46,670 bases of DNA from the NCBI GenBank assembly GCA_017992475.1, contig JAGOOO010000009.1, positions 1-46,670 on the forward strand, given 5' to 3'. The DNA comes from Caldisericia bacterium (GTDB taxonomy: Bacteria > Caldisericota > Caldisericia > JAAYUI01). Below the pieces are notes generated by a model. That model was given only the letters and a program-made list of their open reading frames with translations. It ran no database searches and had not been told where the DNA came from. This document shows positions 1 to 9,570 of this stretch, in pieces. Each line of letters begins with the position of its first letter. The first letter of the stretch is position 1. Made by a program: the position numbers and the translations under genes.

Positions 1-31
1 CAAAAAAACTTGTGATTGATTCTGTCCTGCT

Positions 32-60
32 TTTCAAAAATCCTGCAAATATTGTATAAT
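32..60 (+). promoter_or_regulatory. Predicted promoter of the DUF1761 gene
   Basis: A perfect TATAAT lies at 55-60. A weak -35 (TTTCAA, 32-37) sits 17 bases upstream. The predicted transcription start, near 67, leaves a leader of about 17 bases that holds the AAAGGAGG ribosome binding site. Confidence 0.45.
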
Positions 61-83
61 GCCTGCCAAAGGAGGCATAAAAA

Positions 84-500
84 ATGCTAAAATTTGATTT
101 TTCGCAGATAAATTATCTGGCCGTTCTCGTGGCCTCGGTTGCCGCTTTTGTTGTGGGCTTTATTTATTACATGCCAGGAGTCATGGGCAACCTGTGGGTT
201 AAAGCGCTTGGCAAAGACCCTCATGAATTCACCAACAGCCCAATGCTCTCCATGCTCTTGAGCTTTCTGCTCACGATCATCACGGCAATTGCGCTTGACC
301 TGATCTTTATTTCCATGGGGACGCAAACGATCGCCGACGGGCTTGTGATTTCTGCGGTCATCGGGGTTTTCATCATGGCAGCAAACATGCTTGGTGATTA
401 TCTCTTCTCAAATGCCAAGTTTTCGCTTTTCCTCATCCAGGGCACCTACAGGCTCATCACGATGCTTGTCCTTGCGGCCGTTCTTATGGCGTGGAGATAG
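84..500 (+). CDS. DUF1761 family integral membrane protein
   Basis: A 138-residue protein with four hydrophobic segments (about residues 11-30, 55-75, 83-103 and 115-136). The first segment is followed by a short loop with Tyr-Tyr-Met-Pro and Trp-Val-Lys-Ala-Leu-Gly, the signature arrangement of DUF1761 membrane proteins. Function in that family is unknown. The start is supported by AAAGGAGG seven bases upstream and by the TATAAT promoter. The restriction-modification gene starts 37 bases after its stop, so the two are probably cotranscribed. No functional link between them can be read from the sequence. Confidence 0.8.
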   Translation: MLKFDFSQINYLAVLVASVAAFVVGFIYYMPGVMGNLWVKALGKDPHEFTNSPMLSMLLSFLLTIITAIALDLIFISMGTQTIADGLVISAVIGVFIMAANMLGDYLFSNAKFSLFLIQGTYRLITMLVLAAVLMAWR

Positions 501-537
501 GCTGGTTTAGAATCAAAAAATAGTTGGGAGGCCACAA

Positions 538-3500
538 ATGCCGGCACCAGAAAAAATAGTCAACCTTGTAAAACATTTCGAGGAACACCTTGATGATCTC
601 AAGTCAAAGGAATACAAAGAGCTCCAGCTTTGCTCAGATTTTATCAACCCCCTGTTCAGGGAGCTTGGCTGGGACGTTGACAATGAGGGTGAAAAGTCCG
701 AGAAATACAGGGATGTTATCCAGCAGTACAGGCTAAACATCAGTGGTTCTTCAAAAGCCCCGGACTATCTTTTCAAGATTGGTGGTTCCCCGGCCTTTTT
801 TGTTGAGGCCAAAAAACCCTCTGTCGATATAAATTCGGCCAAAGATCCGGCCTACCAGCTCAGGCGCTATGGCTGGAACAAAAAAGACATCGATGTTTCC
901 ATTCTCACAGACTTTGAAGATTTCTCCGTCTACAATTGCCAGATAAAGCCGCTAGAGGGTGATGAGCCCTATGTCGGCAGGATCGCAAAATACAACTACA
1001 AACAGTTCATCACCCACTGGGACGAGATTGAATCGGTATTTTCAAGGGCAAATGTCGAAAAAGGCTCGCTGGAGAAGCTCCTTAAAGAAAAAACAATAAA
1101 AGGCATCAGGGAAACGGTCGACGAGACATTCCTGAAGATGATCGAGGACTGGCGTGCGCTCCTGGCGAAAAACCTTGCCTTGCGCAATTCCAACTTAGAT
1201 GTCAAACAGCTCAATTTTGCCGTCCAGCAGACAATAGACCGGATCATTTTCCTCAGGATAGCCGAAGACAGGGGCATCGAACCGCCAAGCCGGCTCCTTG
1301 GCCTGATAAACGGCCCGGAAATTTACGGAAGGCTTGCAAGCTTGTTCAAGGATGCTGACAAGCGCTATAATTCCGGCCTTTTCCATTTCAGCGAGGAAAA
1401 GGGCGTCCCGACCCCGCCAGACAACCTGAGCCTTGGCCTCCAGATTGACGACAAGGTGCTCAAGGAGATGATCATAAACCTCTACCCGCCCAAGAGCCCG
1501 TTTGATTTCTCGGCCATGCCGGCAGACATTCTGGGGCAGGTGTACGAGCGGTTCCTCGGGAAGGTCATAAGGCTGACCGAGGGCCACAGGGCCGTGGTGG
1601 ACGAAAAGCCAGAGGTCAGAAAAGCTGGCGGGGTCTACTACACACCAACATACATTGTTGACTACATCGTAAGCAACACCGTCGGCAGGCTGGTGGATGG
1701 CAAAACACCGGCAGAGGTGGCAAAACTAAAAATACTTGATCCGGCCTGTGGTTCGGGCTCGTTCCTCATCGGTGCTTACCAGTTCTTGCTGGACTGGCAC
1801 CTGGAGTGGTACAGCAGCAAAAAGGACAACGATCCGGAAAAATGGGCAAAAGGCAAGAACCCTGCAATCTGCCAGCAAAAGCTCTCAGACGGCTCCTATG
1901 GCTGGAGGCTCACGACAGAAAAGCGCAAGGAAATACTGCTGGGCAACATCTATGGGGTGGACATTGACCGACAGGCGGTCGAGGTAACAAAGTTGAACCT
2001 TCTTTTGAAGGTGCTTGAGCAGGAGAACACGCAGGACCTTTTTTCAAGGATGGAGCGTGCATTGCCAGACCTTGGCGCCAACATCAAGTGCGGGAATTCG
2101 CTCATCGGGTCGGATTTTTATGATAACAGGGCGACGCTTTTTGACATGGAGGAGTCCTACAGGGTAAACGCTTTTGACTGGGACAGGGAGTTCCCGAAAA
2201 TCATCAGGTGGAAAACCCGCTTCAGCAATGGAGCGACCGCATTGCCTTCCTCTACTGGAGGGCCATTAGCACCAGGAAAAGGTGTAACAGATTTACCTTC
2301 CCCCTCTGGGGGAAGGCGCCGCAAAGCGGCGGATGAGGGTGTTTTAAAGTCTTATGGGGCGACCTCGAAACCACCTCACCCTGACCCTCTCCTGAAAGGA
2401 GAGGGGATGTTGGCCGAATCGGGAGGGCAGAGGGAGCTGGAGGACGGATACGGTTTTGATGCGGTGATCGGGAACCCGCCGTATATAGGTTTTCATGGTT
2501 TCAGTGAAGAAAAAAACTATTTCTCGCAAAAGTATATCGCAGCTAAGGGTAAGTATGATATTTATCTATTATTTATTGAGCAGGGGTTAAGGTTACAAAA
2601 AGGAAATGGTTTGTTTGGTTTTATTTGTCCAACTAACTTTACTAAGAGAGAGCATGGTAAATCCTTAAGAGGATGGTTATTAAAATATTTTACAATTATC
2701 GAAATAATTGATTTTGAGGACAAACAAATATTTAAGAGAGCAACAAATTATACAGGCATATTTATAGTTTTGAATAAGAAGACTAGCCTAGAACATTGTA
2801 TATCTTATAGGAATAGCATTACTCAAGAAAATAACTACTTAATACCACAATCAAGTTTAGATATAAATACATGGGTTTTTAGAGAAGAATTGTCAAATCC
2901 GATAACTGAGAAAATAAAGTATAATACAATTACTCTTTCAGAAATTTGCAGTGGCATTTCAGAAGGGATTGTGAGCGGAAAGAATGATGTATTTGTTATA
3001 GCAGTCGACTTAAAAGAATTATTAAAATTTGAATCAACTATCTGGAGGAAGTGTATCAGAGGAAAAGAAATCCAAAGATACTCCTTGGATGCTATTAATG
3101 AGGTTATTTTCTATCCATATAAATATAGCGACAATAAAACGATTGCTTTATCAGAAGATGAATTGTCATCATATGAATTTACATACAAATATCTTAAAAA
3201 AAGTCAAAATGTTTTAGGTGGAAGAGAATATTTTAATAAATCTGGGAAAGCTTGGTTTGAACTTTGGTGCCAGAGGGACATTAAAAATCATGAAACTATA
3301 AAAATCGTAGTACCAGAACTTGCTGATAAGAATAGATTCTGTATTGCAGATAGCTCAATATTTTACGGGGATTCTGTTTGCGGGATCGTATTAAAAAATG
3401 ATATTAAGATTGGCATATTGTATCTCCTAGGACTTTTAAATTCAAAATTAATAGAGTTCTATTATAAAAAAACAACAGTTCCTAAAGCTGGTGGTTACTA

Positions 3501-3771
3501 TATATACAAAACAATGTTTTTAAAAAACATACCCATCCGCACAATTGACTGGAACAACAAAAAAGATGTTGAACGCCATGACAAAATGGTAAAGCTGGTT
3601 GAACAAATGCTTGACCTGAACAAAAAACTCCATACTGCCGCAACTCCGGACGAAAAAGCCCATCTGGAGCGGGCAATAGGCGCCACAGACCGCCAGATTG
3701 ACCAGCTTGTCTACGAATTATATGACCTGACCCCCGAGGAAATCGCAATCATCGAGGAGCAGTCAAAATAA
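538..3771 (+). CDS. Type IIG/Eco57I-like restriction-modification enzyme
   Basis: A 1077-residue single-chain enzyme that should both cut DNA and methylate adenine. The N-terminus has a PD-(D/E)xK nuclease core (Asp76, Glu90, Lys92). The methyltransferase core has AdoMet motif I DPACGSGSF near residue 401 and catalytic motif NPPY near 645. The C-terminal part (about 655-1000) should be the target-recognition region, followed by a coiled tail. Two oddities stand out. About 60 residues before NPPY (near 567-631) come from an in-frame palindromic repeat. The recognition region, bases 2500-3530, is much richer in AT than the flanking parts, as if replaced by recombination. No separate restriction or specificity subunit lies nearby, as expected for a fused enzyme. 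GGGAGG precedes the ATG. Reading frame and all core motifs are intact, but whether the repeat insertion harms activity is unknown. Confidence 0.9.
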   Translation: MPAPEKIVNLVKHFEEHLDDLKSKEYKELQLCSDFINPLFRELGWDVDNEGEKSEKYRDVIQQYRLNISGSSKAPDYLFKIGGSPAFFVEAKKPSVDINSAKDPAYQLRRYGWNKKDIDVSILTDFEDFSVYNCQIKPLEGDEPYVGRIAKYNYKQFITHWDEIESVFSRANVEKGSLEKLLKEKTIKGIRETVDETFLKMIEDWRALLAKNLALRNSNLDVKQLNFAVQQTIDRIIFLRIAEDRGIEPPSRLLGLINGPEIYGRLASLFKDADKRYNSGLFHFSEEKGVPTPPDNLSLGLQIDDKVLKEMIINLYPPKSPFDFSAMPADILGQVYERFLGKVIRLTEGHRAVVDEKPEVRKAGGVYYTPTYIVDYIVSNTVGRLVDGKTPAEVAKLKILDPACGSGSFLIGAYQFLLDWHLEWYSSKKDNDPEKWAKGKNPAICQQKLSDGSYGWRLTTEKRKEILLGNIYGVDIDRQAVEVTKLNLLLKVLEQENTQDLFSRMERALPDLGANIKCGNSLIGSDFYDNRATLFDMEESYRVNAFDWDREFPKIIRWKTRFSNGATALPSSTGGPLAPGKGVTDLPSPSGGRRRKAADEGVLKSYGATSKPPHPDPLLKGEGMLAESGGQRELEDGYGFDAVIGNPPYIGFHGFSEEKNYFSQKYIAAKGKYDIYLLFIEQGLRLQKGNGLFGFICPTNFTKREHGKSLRGWLLKYFTIIEIIDFEDKQIFKRATNYTGIFIVLNKKTSLEHCISYRNSITQENNYLIPQSSLDINTWVFREELSNPITEKIKYNTITLSEICSGISEGIVSGKNDVFVIAVDLKELLKFESTIWRKCIRGKEIQRYSLDAINEVIFYPYKYSDNKTIALSEDELSSYEFTYKYLKKSQNVLGGREYFNKSGKAWFELWCQRDIKNHETIKIVVPELADKNRFCIADSSIFYGDSVCGIVLKNDIKIGILYLLGLLNSKLIEFYYKKTTVPKAGGYYIYKTMFLKNIPIRTIDWNNKKDVERHDKMVKLVEQMLDLNKKLHTAATPDEKAHLERAIGATDRQIDQLVYELYDLTPEEIAIIEEQSK
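2241..2430. repeat. Palindromic repeat element inserted in frame in the RM gene
   Basis: Contains a 9-bp stem with a 3-base loop (2296-2304 / 2308-2316), then a GCCGC/GCGGC hairpin. A further CCTCACCC...CCTCTCCTGAAAGGAGAGG unit lies at about 2367-2406. The last unit closely matches intergenic copies at 20251-20290 and 20608-20647. It is translated as a Pro/Gly-rich stretch including PHPDPLLKGEG, a peptide typical of translated palindromic repeats. The boundaries are approximate, chosen where family-like protein sequence stops and resumes. Confidence 0.75.
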
Positions 3772-3778
3772 GTAAGGG

Positions 3779-4666
3779 CTATTTATCCTTCCCTGAAGCT
3801 GAAGTTTCTGTGAGTGTCTCGCCGTCGGTGCGCAAAACCATGCCTGGCGCAAGCAGTGTTCCCTGGGTCGCAGGTTTTGCGTCCTTACCTGCAACGATAA
3901 ACACTTTTTCCGGAGACAGGGCCTGCATGAAGCCCTCGGTCATGCTTCCTTCCGGTGCACCATTGGTTGCAATGACTGCCGAGACTTTTTTGAGCTTTCC
4001 CCTTTGAATGAGCTTGTTTTCTGCCGTGCCGTCAATCTGGCCGGTCAAAAGGAACGAGACATTGCCCTTTGTGACAAGCACGACCGATGTCCTGTCCTGC
4101 ACCCTTCCGCTTGCAAAATCGTCTTGCATTGGATAGAGGACATCAAAAGAAACACCGTTCAGATACCAGATTGACCCTGCGGCCAGGAGCTCGACCATGG
4201 ATTTGCCCATGACAGCCCTTTCGAGCCGGACAAAATTTTCATCGGCCACCATCCGTTCCAGGTTGCCGATCTGCATTTCGCCAACGAGGCCCATTGCGCC
4301 CATGTAGCTTGCCGGGTCGGAAGACGGCTGGATGAGGTAGTCAATGTATTTGATGCCCCTGCTTTTGAGGGCTTTTGCGAGGTTTTTGCCCTCCTGCTCC
4401 GGCCCTGCGCCATACAGCACCGCAAAGGTTTTGTCACTTATGAGAATGGGGTTCCCTTTTACAGGGAGCACTTCTATCGTCAGCTCTGACTGGATTTCTG
4501 GCATGCCCTTTCCTGGGGCAAACCTGTCGTCCCTTGTCGCTGGCGACGTGTCAGTTACCGGTTTTTCCGCCGGTTTTGACCACTCACCTTTTTTGGGTGT
4601 GGCGCTTCCACAACCAGCCAGGACGATGGCAATAGAAACAAGCACAAGAACAAGTATTTTTTTCAT
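3779..4666 (-). CDS. Lipoprotein with degenerate metallo-beta-lactamase (ComEC-like) domain
   Basis: A 295-residue exported lipoprotein with signal MKKILVLVLVSIAIVLAGC and a clear lipobox (LAGC). The rest follows the layout of the soluble metallo-beta-lactamase domain of ComEC. A segment resembling the family's conserved 'sfLltGD' strand appears as SFLLTGQID, and a late 'KKVSAVIATNGAPEGS' segment stands where the family has a His-His-Gly-Ser ligand loop. The HxHxDH metal motif is replaced by a segment reading IQPSSDPASYMG. The metal site is therefore probably lost, and the protein may bind rather than hydrolyse something. The ATG at 4666 is preferred over an upstream TTG (4690) because it begins the signal peptide. 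It lies four bases after the metK stop with no ribosome binding site, so translation is probably coupled to metK. Its 3' end converges on the RM gene seven bases away. Confidence 0.65.
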   Translation of the reverse strand: MKKILVLVLVSIAIVLAGCGSATPKKGEWSKPAEKPVTDTSPATRDDRFAPGKGMPEIQSELTIEVLPVKGNPILISDKTFAVLYGAGPEQEGKNLAKALKSRGIKYIDYLIQPSSDPASYMGAMGLVGEMQIGNLERMVADENFVRLERAVMGKSMVELLAAGSIWYLNGVSFDVLYPMQDDFASGRVQDRTSVVLVTKGNVSFLLTGQIDGTAENKLIQRGKLKKVSAVIATNGAPEGSMTEGFMQALSPEKVFIVAGKDAKPATQGTLLAPGMVLRTDGETLTETSASGKDK

Positions 4667-4670
4667 TTTA

Positions 4671-5837
4671 TTATAGCAGCTTTTCTGCAAGCTTTGGCGC
4701 CAGCTCGTTTGTGTTCTCCCAAGTGATTTCTGGAAGCTCTTTGCCGAAATGGCCGTAGTTTGTCGTGAGCCTGTAAATCGGGCGCCTCAGATTGAGCCTC
4801 TCGATGATGGCTTTCGGGCGAAGGTCGACAAGGTCGGTCACAGCCTTGGCTATTGTTTCATCGCTGACTTTGCCAGTGCCGAAGGTGCGGATTGCAAAGT
4901 GGGTCGGCTCTGCCCTGCCAATGACGTATGATATCTCGGCCTGGCAAACATCGGCCAGTCCTGCGGCAACAATATTTTTTGCAACAAAGCGGACCATGTA
5001 GGAAGCGGAGCGGTCAACTTTTGTCGGGTCCTTGCCGGAGAATGCGCCACCACCATGAGGACAAGCGCCACCGTAAGTGTCCACTATTATTTTGCGGCCG
5101 GTTATGCCAGTGTCGGAGACCGGGCCACCAACCACAAATTTCCCTGTCTGGTTGATGTAGAACTTTGTCTTCTCGTCAATCAGGTTGGATGGGATAGTTG
5201 GAACGACAACAGTTTTGATTATCTGCTTGCGTGCGGCATCAGTTATGATGTTGGGATTTGCAGGATCGAGGATCTCGGTTGTGTGCTGTGCACCGACAAC
5301 GATGGAATCAATCCTTTTTGCGACGCCATCGATGTATTCCACAACGACCTGCGTTTTGCCGTCCGGGCCAAGCCAGGGGAGCACTTTTTCCTTGCGCACC
5401 TGGGCGAGGCGCTTTGCAAGCAGGTGGGCATAGTGGATTGGCATTGGCATCAGCTCCGGCGTTTCGTTGCAGGCGTATCCGTACATCATGCCCTGGTCAC
5501 CGGCCCCGCCGGTGTCGACGCCCTGTGCTATGTCGGGGGACTGCTTTCCGATTGCGTTGAGGACACCAACCGTATTGTATGTGAAACCTGTCCAATCCTC
5601 GGTGTAGCCAATGTCCTTTACAACATCCCTGACCAGGTGTGAAAGATCCACGTAGGTTTTTGTTGTGATTTCGCCGCCAACAATGACCATCCCCAGTGTA
5701 ACGAAGGTCTCGCAGGCAACGCGACCCATTGGGTCATCTTTAAGAATTGAATCCAAAACAGCGTCGCTGATTTGGTCGGCGACCTTGTCCGGGTGCCCCT
5801 CGCAAACAGATTCTGATGCAACAAATCTTTTTTCCAT
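4671..5837 (-). CDS. metK: S-adenosylmethionine synthetase
   Basis: Makes S-adenosylmethionine from methionine and ATP in the cytoplasm, the methyl donor for all cellular methylation including the RM enzyme nearby. The 388 residues match the usual family length. Visible signatures are the N-terminal [10 protein letters not shown] with the ATP-binding His, the [12 protein letters not shown] loop, and the glycine-rich [16 protein letters not shown] phosphate-binding motif. The start is set by AAGGGGGAT upstream of the ATG and by a strong promoter at 5869-5896. The leader is only about 25 bases, too short for a SAM riboswitch. The lipoprotein gene follows directly and is probably in the same transcript. 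Confidence 0.97.
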   Translation of the reverse strand: MEKRFVASESVCEGHPDKVADQISDAVLDSILKDDPMGRVACETFVTLGMVIVGGEITTKTYVDLSHLVRDVVKDIGYTEDWTGFTYNTVGVLNAIGKQSPDIAQGVDTGGAGDQGMMYGYACNETPELMPMPIHYAHLLAKRLAQVRKEKVLPWLGPDGKTQVVVEYIDGVAKRIDSIVVGAQHTTEILDPANPNIITDAARKQIIKTVVVPTIPSNLIDEKTKFYINQTGKFVVGGPVSDTGITGRKIIVDTYGGACPHGGGAFSGKDPTKVDRSASYMVRFVAKNIVAAGLADVCQAEISYVIGRAEPTHFAIRTFGTGKVSDETIAKAVTDLVDLRPKAIIERLNLRRPIYRLTTNYGHFGKELPEITWENTNELAPKLAEKLL

Positions 5838-5868
5838 CTCATCCCCCTTTATTACAAATTGACTGCAA

Positions 5869-5896
5869 TTTATAGCATAAACGGTCAGGGTGTCAA
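5869..5896 (-). promoter_or_regulatory. metK promoter
   Basis: On the minus strand, a perfect -35 TTGACA (5891-5896) and a 16-base spacer precede an extended -10 TGC-TATAAA (5869-5874). The -35 overlaps the last codons of the glycosidase gene. Predicted transcription start is near 5862. Confidence 0.75.
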
Positions 5897-8800
5897 TCTA
5901 GTTAAGAACAGTCTGCCAAGGAAAAGGTTGCGGTCTTGGGGTGGCTTGTAATAATCATTTTCAAAAACAAGCGCCACCTCGCAGTCGCTGGAAGGTGCGA
6001 CCATTTCCAGCCTGTAAAGCTGTTCTGTAGTGGATTTCACCTCTATTGACCCAATTTTAACCCCAGAAAGTAAAATCGAAAGCTTTGCGTTCTCATTGCC
6101 TGCTTTTTGCTGGTAAAGCGCAAGATTGAGCTGGTATTTTGCCCCAGGCTCCAGTTTTGCCTGGAATTTTGCCTTGCCATTAGTCAGGAAGGCAATTTTT
6201 TCCTGACCATATCTGGCTCCACCCTCAAGCCTGAGTGATGAGAGCGGGACTTCAACCTTACTGGAGTTGAAGTTTTTTTTGCATCCAAGATTTTGGAGCA
6301 GGAGTGACAGTGGCATGTTGGAGGGGCCTTTGTCCCAGTCGGTCGTGTTGACGAAGACTGTTTGTGGGTACAGGCCCTCAATCTTGCAGAAATAGCCCTT
6401 TACGCCCCATGTCAGCTTTGCGTCCTTGGGGGTTATGAATTTTTCTATCGTGGTTTTCCCAAGCGGGGCAAAGTTTTTTCCTCGCCTGTCATACACAAAC
6501 CCTGTCGCCTCGATGAATGAAAACCTCGTCACGCCGTCAAGCTCCTTCATGTCCTGAAGGTCGACTGCCGGCTCCGGTTTTGCCTGAACTACTTTTATGT
6601 CCAAACCGTCCTGTTTTGGAAGGAACGCAGGCCCTTTTCTGTCAAATAGAATCGTTTTTATGGTGCCGAGTTTTTCAATGTCCTTCAGCGTGATGGTGTC
6701 GGCTTCGCCAACGTACAAGACGCCGTTTGCAATATTGTTTTTTGTGGTTGTGAATCCAAGTGAAGATAGATAAGATGATGATTTGTCCGAAAGCGCAACA
6801 AGCTGGGCCTGCAGGGACTGTTTTTCTTCCGACAGCTGACTAAGCATGGAACAGAGAATTTCGTGGCACCTTGGCTCGCTTGATATTTTTGATGCCAGTT
6901 CAATGCACGTCACAAAGCCTTTCTGCTCTATTTCAAACCCGACACACACGAGGCCGTTTCCTGTCCCTGCGCTGGCAAATGGAACGCATGGCGCATCGCT
7001 GTACGGCCTTAATGCGCCTGATGCAATTATGTTGTCGCCTGCAAAATATTTTATTAGCGAGTCCTTTTTGAAAGGGCCAATGTCTTTTGAGAATGAAACA
7101 TGTGTGAACCTGAAAGACTGGGTTTTGCCCTTTTCAATTTCGCGCCCTGCAGGAACAATCGAGCAATAGGGGATGGAGCCCTCTGGCTGTGGACCAAGGA
7201 TGATATATTTGATGCCCTTTTTCTCGAGAGCCTGAAGTATGTTGTTGCTTCCATCAAATGTTTGCTGTTTCAGGAAATCTGGGGCAATGATGGCGATGCT
7301 GTCTGTGACCTCTTCTACAGTTTGCGCCCTCTTGTGGAACAATCTGGCATTTGACAGGTTGTTCGAGAGCTGGTCGCTCCCGCCGAGAAGGGTAAATTTT
7401 GCTGGCTGTTTTGATGGCATCGAGTATGAGTGTATCTGGTGTTCTTCCTCATGCACAGGGATGTTTCCGTCGAAAAGCGCCATTTTTAGGGGAACATCCT
7501 CCCATGAGCCCTGTTTGCCAAAAACCAGTCCACCAGGCAGTTCGAGTGTTATTGTGATCGTCTTTGTTTCGTCAGGCCCAAGTCTGAATGCCATTTCACC
7601 CGATTTTGAGGAGTCGACACCTTTTCCGAAGCTCCAGGCCAACTTGAGGTTTTTTGGCTGTTCTGACCAGTTCTGGATGGTCACGGTCCTGAAGATTTTT
7701 GATCCTGCATAGTGCCAGTCGTCCTTTTGCCTTATAAAAAACCTCACTGGTTTGTAGTAGCTGCTGACAACACTTTGCAATTCGGTCAGCTGGTTTGCAG
7801 AAATTGTCTTCTCGCTGTCGTCTTCAAACGGGTTCCAGGGGCAAAAGCCTGGAATTTCCAGCTCCCTGAATGCCTGGATGTAGTCGGCGAAGAGCTCCTT
7901 TTTTGATTCGTAATAGCCCTTTTTCAGGTCCTGGTATGCGTAATCACCACCCGTTACAGCGTATTCGTGGAACGGGCCGGGCATCCACAAACATTCACCG
8001 ATATACATGGGTTTTGATCTGTCCCATTTGATTTCCTTGGACGGATAGATGTCGGTGGAGAATGACCCGTCCAGGAAATAGGCGTCATTTGGGTAGGTAA
8101 AATGTGAGGAGGGTTCCCAGGGGTAATGCAGGTTGATTGCATCTGCACTGCCGTTTGGATCATAATCACCCTCGAACATGACCGGCCTGCCGGAGGATTC
8201 TCTGATGTATTTGCCAAGTTTTTGCAGGTTTTCCTGTATGTTTTTCCTCTTTGCACCACCTGTCAGCATCAGTTCATTTTCTGCGGAGGCAAGCACAAAT
8301 GAAGGGTGGTTGTAGTCTCTTTTGATGTGGTCGTCCCACTGCCTGTAGAGGTTCTTCCAGAACACGTCGTTCTCAAGCGCATAGGCACTGCCAAAGGTCC
8401 ATGCGGCCGACTCGTCAACTATCATGATTCCCTGGGCATCAGCCTCTTCAAGGAAAGCCTCCGGATAAGGATTGGCATGCAATCTTAGGATGTTGGAATT
8501 GAATGCCTTGGCTTCCTGGATGACCTGCTTTGCAGTTTCTTCCATGTCAATATCGGCCCAGCGCTGACTGAACAGGTGCCTTGAGGTTGCCCTCAAGTGG
8601 ATCCTCTTGCCATTCAGGAAGAAATTTCCACCCTGGATCCAGAACTCCCTGAAACCAAAGCGTGTTTTGTCCCTGTGGGTTTCCTTGCCGTTTTGCGAAA
8701 GGACAGAGACGAGGAAATACAGGTTTGGGTTTTCAGGGCTCCACAGTTTCGGATTGTCCCAGCTCACTTTGAATTCCTGAAGCGGGATTTCTTTGCCTGC

Positions 8801-9505
8801 ATCAACATTTTTGCTGCCAAGTGCAAATAATTTTGCGCCTTGTGCATCTTCTACCCACAATGAAAGGGAAAGACCTTTTTTGCCTTCTGCTGCACCGCCA
8901 AGCCTGACCCTGGCTTTCAGGGTTTTTTGTCTCACTGACGTGTCAATCAATACTTTTTCGACAAAGACAGATGGTAGTTTTTTGATTGAGGAGGGGAGCC
9001 ACATTCCTCCGATCATGAAGGCCGAGCCAATCGGGAGCGTGACTGAGTTTTCCTTTATTGTTCGCGGATCTTTGGCGCCAATTTCTGGCACGACACCAAG
9101 AATTCCTTGTGTTCCAAGCACAAGCTCGTTTTTCCCTTTTTTCAGGAGGCCCGTGATGTCAAATTCAAACGGCAGGTACCCGCCAAGGTGTGATCCGGCC
9201 TCTTTGGAATTCACCCACAGCTTGCAAAAGAAATTGACTGCGCCGAGTTTTATTCTGATTGTTCCTGTGCCGTCCCAGTCGAATTTCCCCCTGTAATAAG
9301 ATGCCATGGCAGTATTTGTCGTGTGTGGAAAGAAAAATGGCTTGAATCCTGTTTTGGGAACGTTTTTTAACGACAGTTCCTTCTGGGTCGATGTAGCCCA
9401 TTCATAAAAAACAGGGTCTTTTTTTGGTTCGGCGTTCCTGGCTGTGCCATGGGAAAACTGGAGCACCATTGCAAGACACAAAATAAGGGTCACAAATTTG
9501 TTCAT
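5885..9505 (-). CDS. Secreted glycoside hydrolase family 2-like protein
   Basis: A 1206-residue exported protein, likely a beta-glycosidase acting on polysaccharide outside the membrane. A signal peptide (about residues 1-22) is followed by a GH2 sugar-binding jelly roll (about 55-150, with [11 protein letters not shown]), an immunoglobulin-like domain (about 190-290) and a TIM barrel (about 290-570). In the barrel, ASAENEL supplies the Asn-Glu acid/base pair (near 410-411) and YIGEC the nucleophile glutamate (near 504), so both catalytic carboxylates are present. About 600 further residues of beta-rich sequence follow without a family I can name. Substrate cannot be read from the sequence. 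GGGGG before the ATG supports the start. It stands alone between metK and the HD-GYP gene. Confidence 0.8.
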   Translation of the reverse strand: MNKFVTLILCLAMVLQFSHGTARNAEPKKDPVFYEWATSTQKELSLKNVPKTGFKPFFFPHTTNTAMASYYRGKFDWDGTGTIRIKLGAVNFFCKLWVNSKEAGSHLGGYLPFEFDITGLLKKGKNELVLGTQGILGVVPEIGAKDPRTIKENSVTLPIGSAFMIGGMWLPSSIKKLPSVFVEKVLIDTSVRQKTLKARVRLGGAAEGKKGLSLSLWVEDAQGAKLFALGSKNVDAGKEIPLQEFKVSWDNPKLWSPENPNLYFLVSVLSQNGKETHRDKTRFGFREFWIQGGNFFLNGKRIHLRATSRHLFSQRWADIDMEETAKQVIQEAKAFNSNILRLHANPYPEAFLEEADAQGIMIVDESAAWTFGSAYALENDVFWKNLYRQWDDHIKRDYNHPSFVLASAENELMLTGGAKRKNIQENLQKLGKYIRESSGRPVMFEGDYDPNGSADAINLHYPWEPSSHFTYPNDAYFLDGSFSTDIYPSKEIKWDRSKPMYIGECLWMPGPFHEYAVTGGDYAYQDLKKGYYESKKELFADYIQAFRELEIPGFCPWNPFEDDSEKTISANQLTELQSVVSSYYKPVRFFIRQKDDWHYAGSKIFRTVTIQNWSEQPKNLKLAWSFGKGVDSSKSGEMAFRLGPDETKTITITLELPGGLVFGKQGSWEDVPLKMALFDGNIPVHEEEHQIHSYSMPSKQPAKFTLLGGSDQLSNNLSNARLFHKRAQTVEEVTDSIAIIAPDFLKQQTFDGSNNILQALEKKGIKYIILGPQPEGSIPYCSIVPAGREIEKGKTQSFRFTHVSFSKDIGPFKKDSLIKYFAGDNIIASGALRPYSDAPCVPFASAGTGNGLVCVGFEIEQKGFVTCIELASKISSEPRCHEILCSMLSQLSEEKQSLQAQLVALSDKSSSYLSSLGFTTTKNNIANGVLYVGEADTITLKDIEKLGTIKTILFDRKGPAFLPKQDGLDIKVVQAKPEPAVDLQDMKELDGVTRFSFIEATGFVYDRRGKNFAPLGKTTIEKFITPKDAKLTWGVKGYFCKIEGLYPQTVFVNTTDWDKGPSNMPLSLLLQNLGCKKNFNSSKVEVPLSSLRLEGGARYGQEKIAFLTNGKAKFQAKLEPGAKYQLNLALYQQKAGNENAKLSILLSGVKIGSIEVKSTTEQLYRLEMVAPSSDCEVALVFENDYYKPPQDRNLFLGRLFLTRLTP

Positions 9506-9570
9506 TAAAGCGCCCCCTTCATTTGGTTATTTAAGATATAATACGCCATCTGAAAGGGATTGGTCGCATC

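Noticed and set aside
5838-5884. SAM riboswitch before metK
   Set aside because: The promoter leaves a leader of about 25 bases, too short for any known SAM riboswitch.
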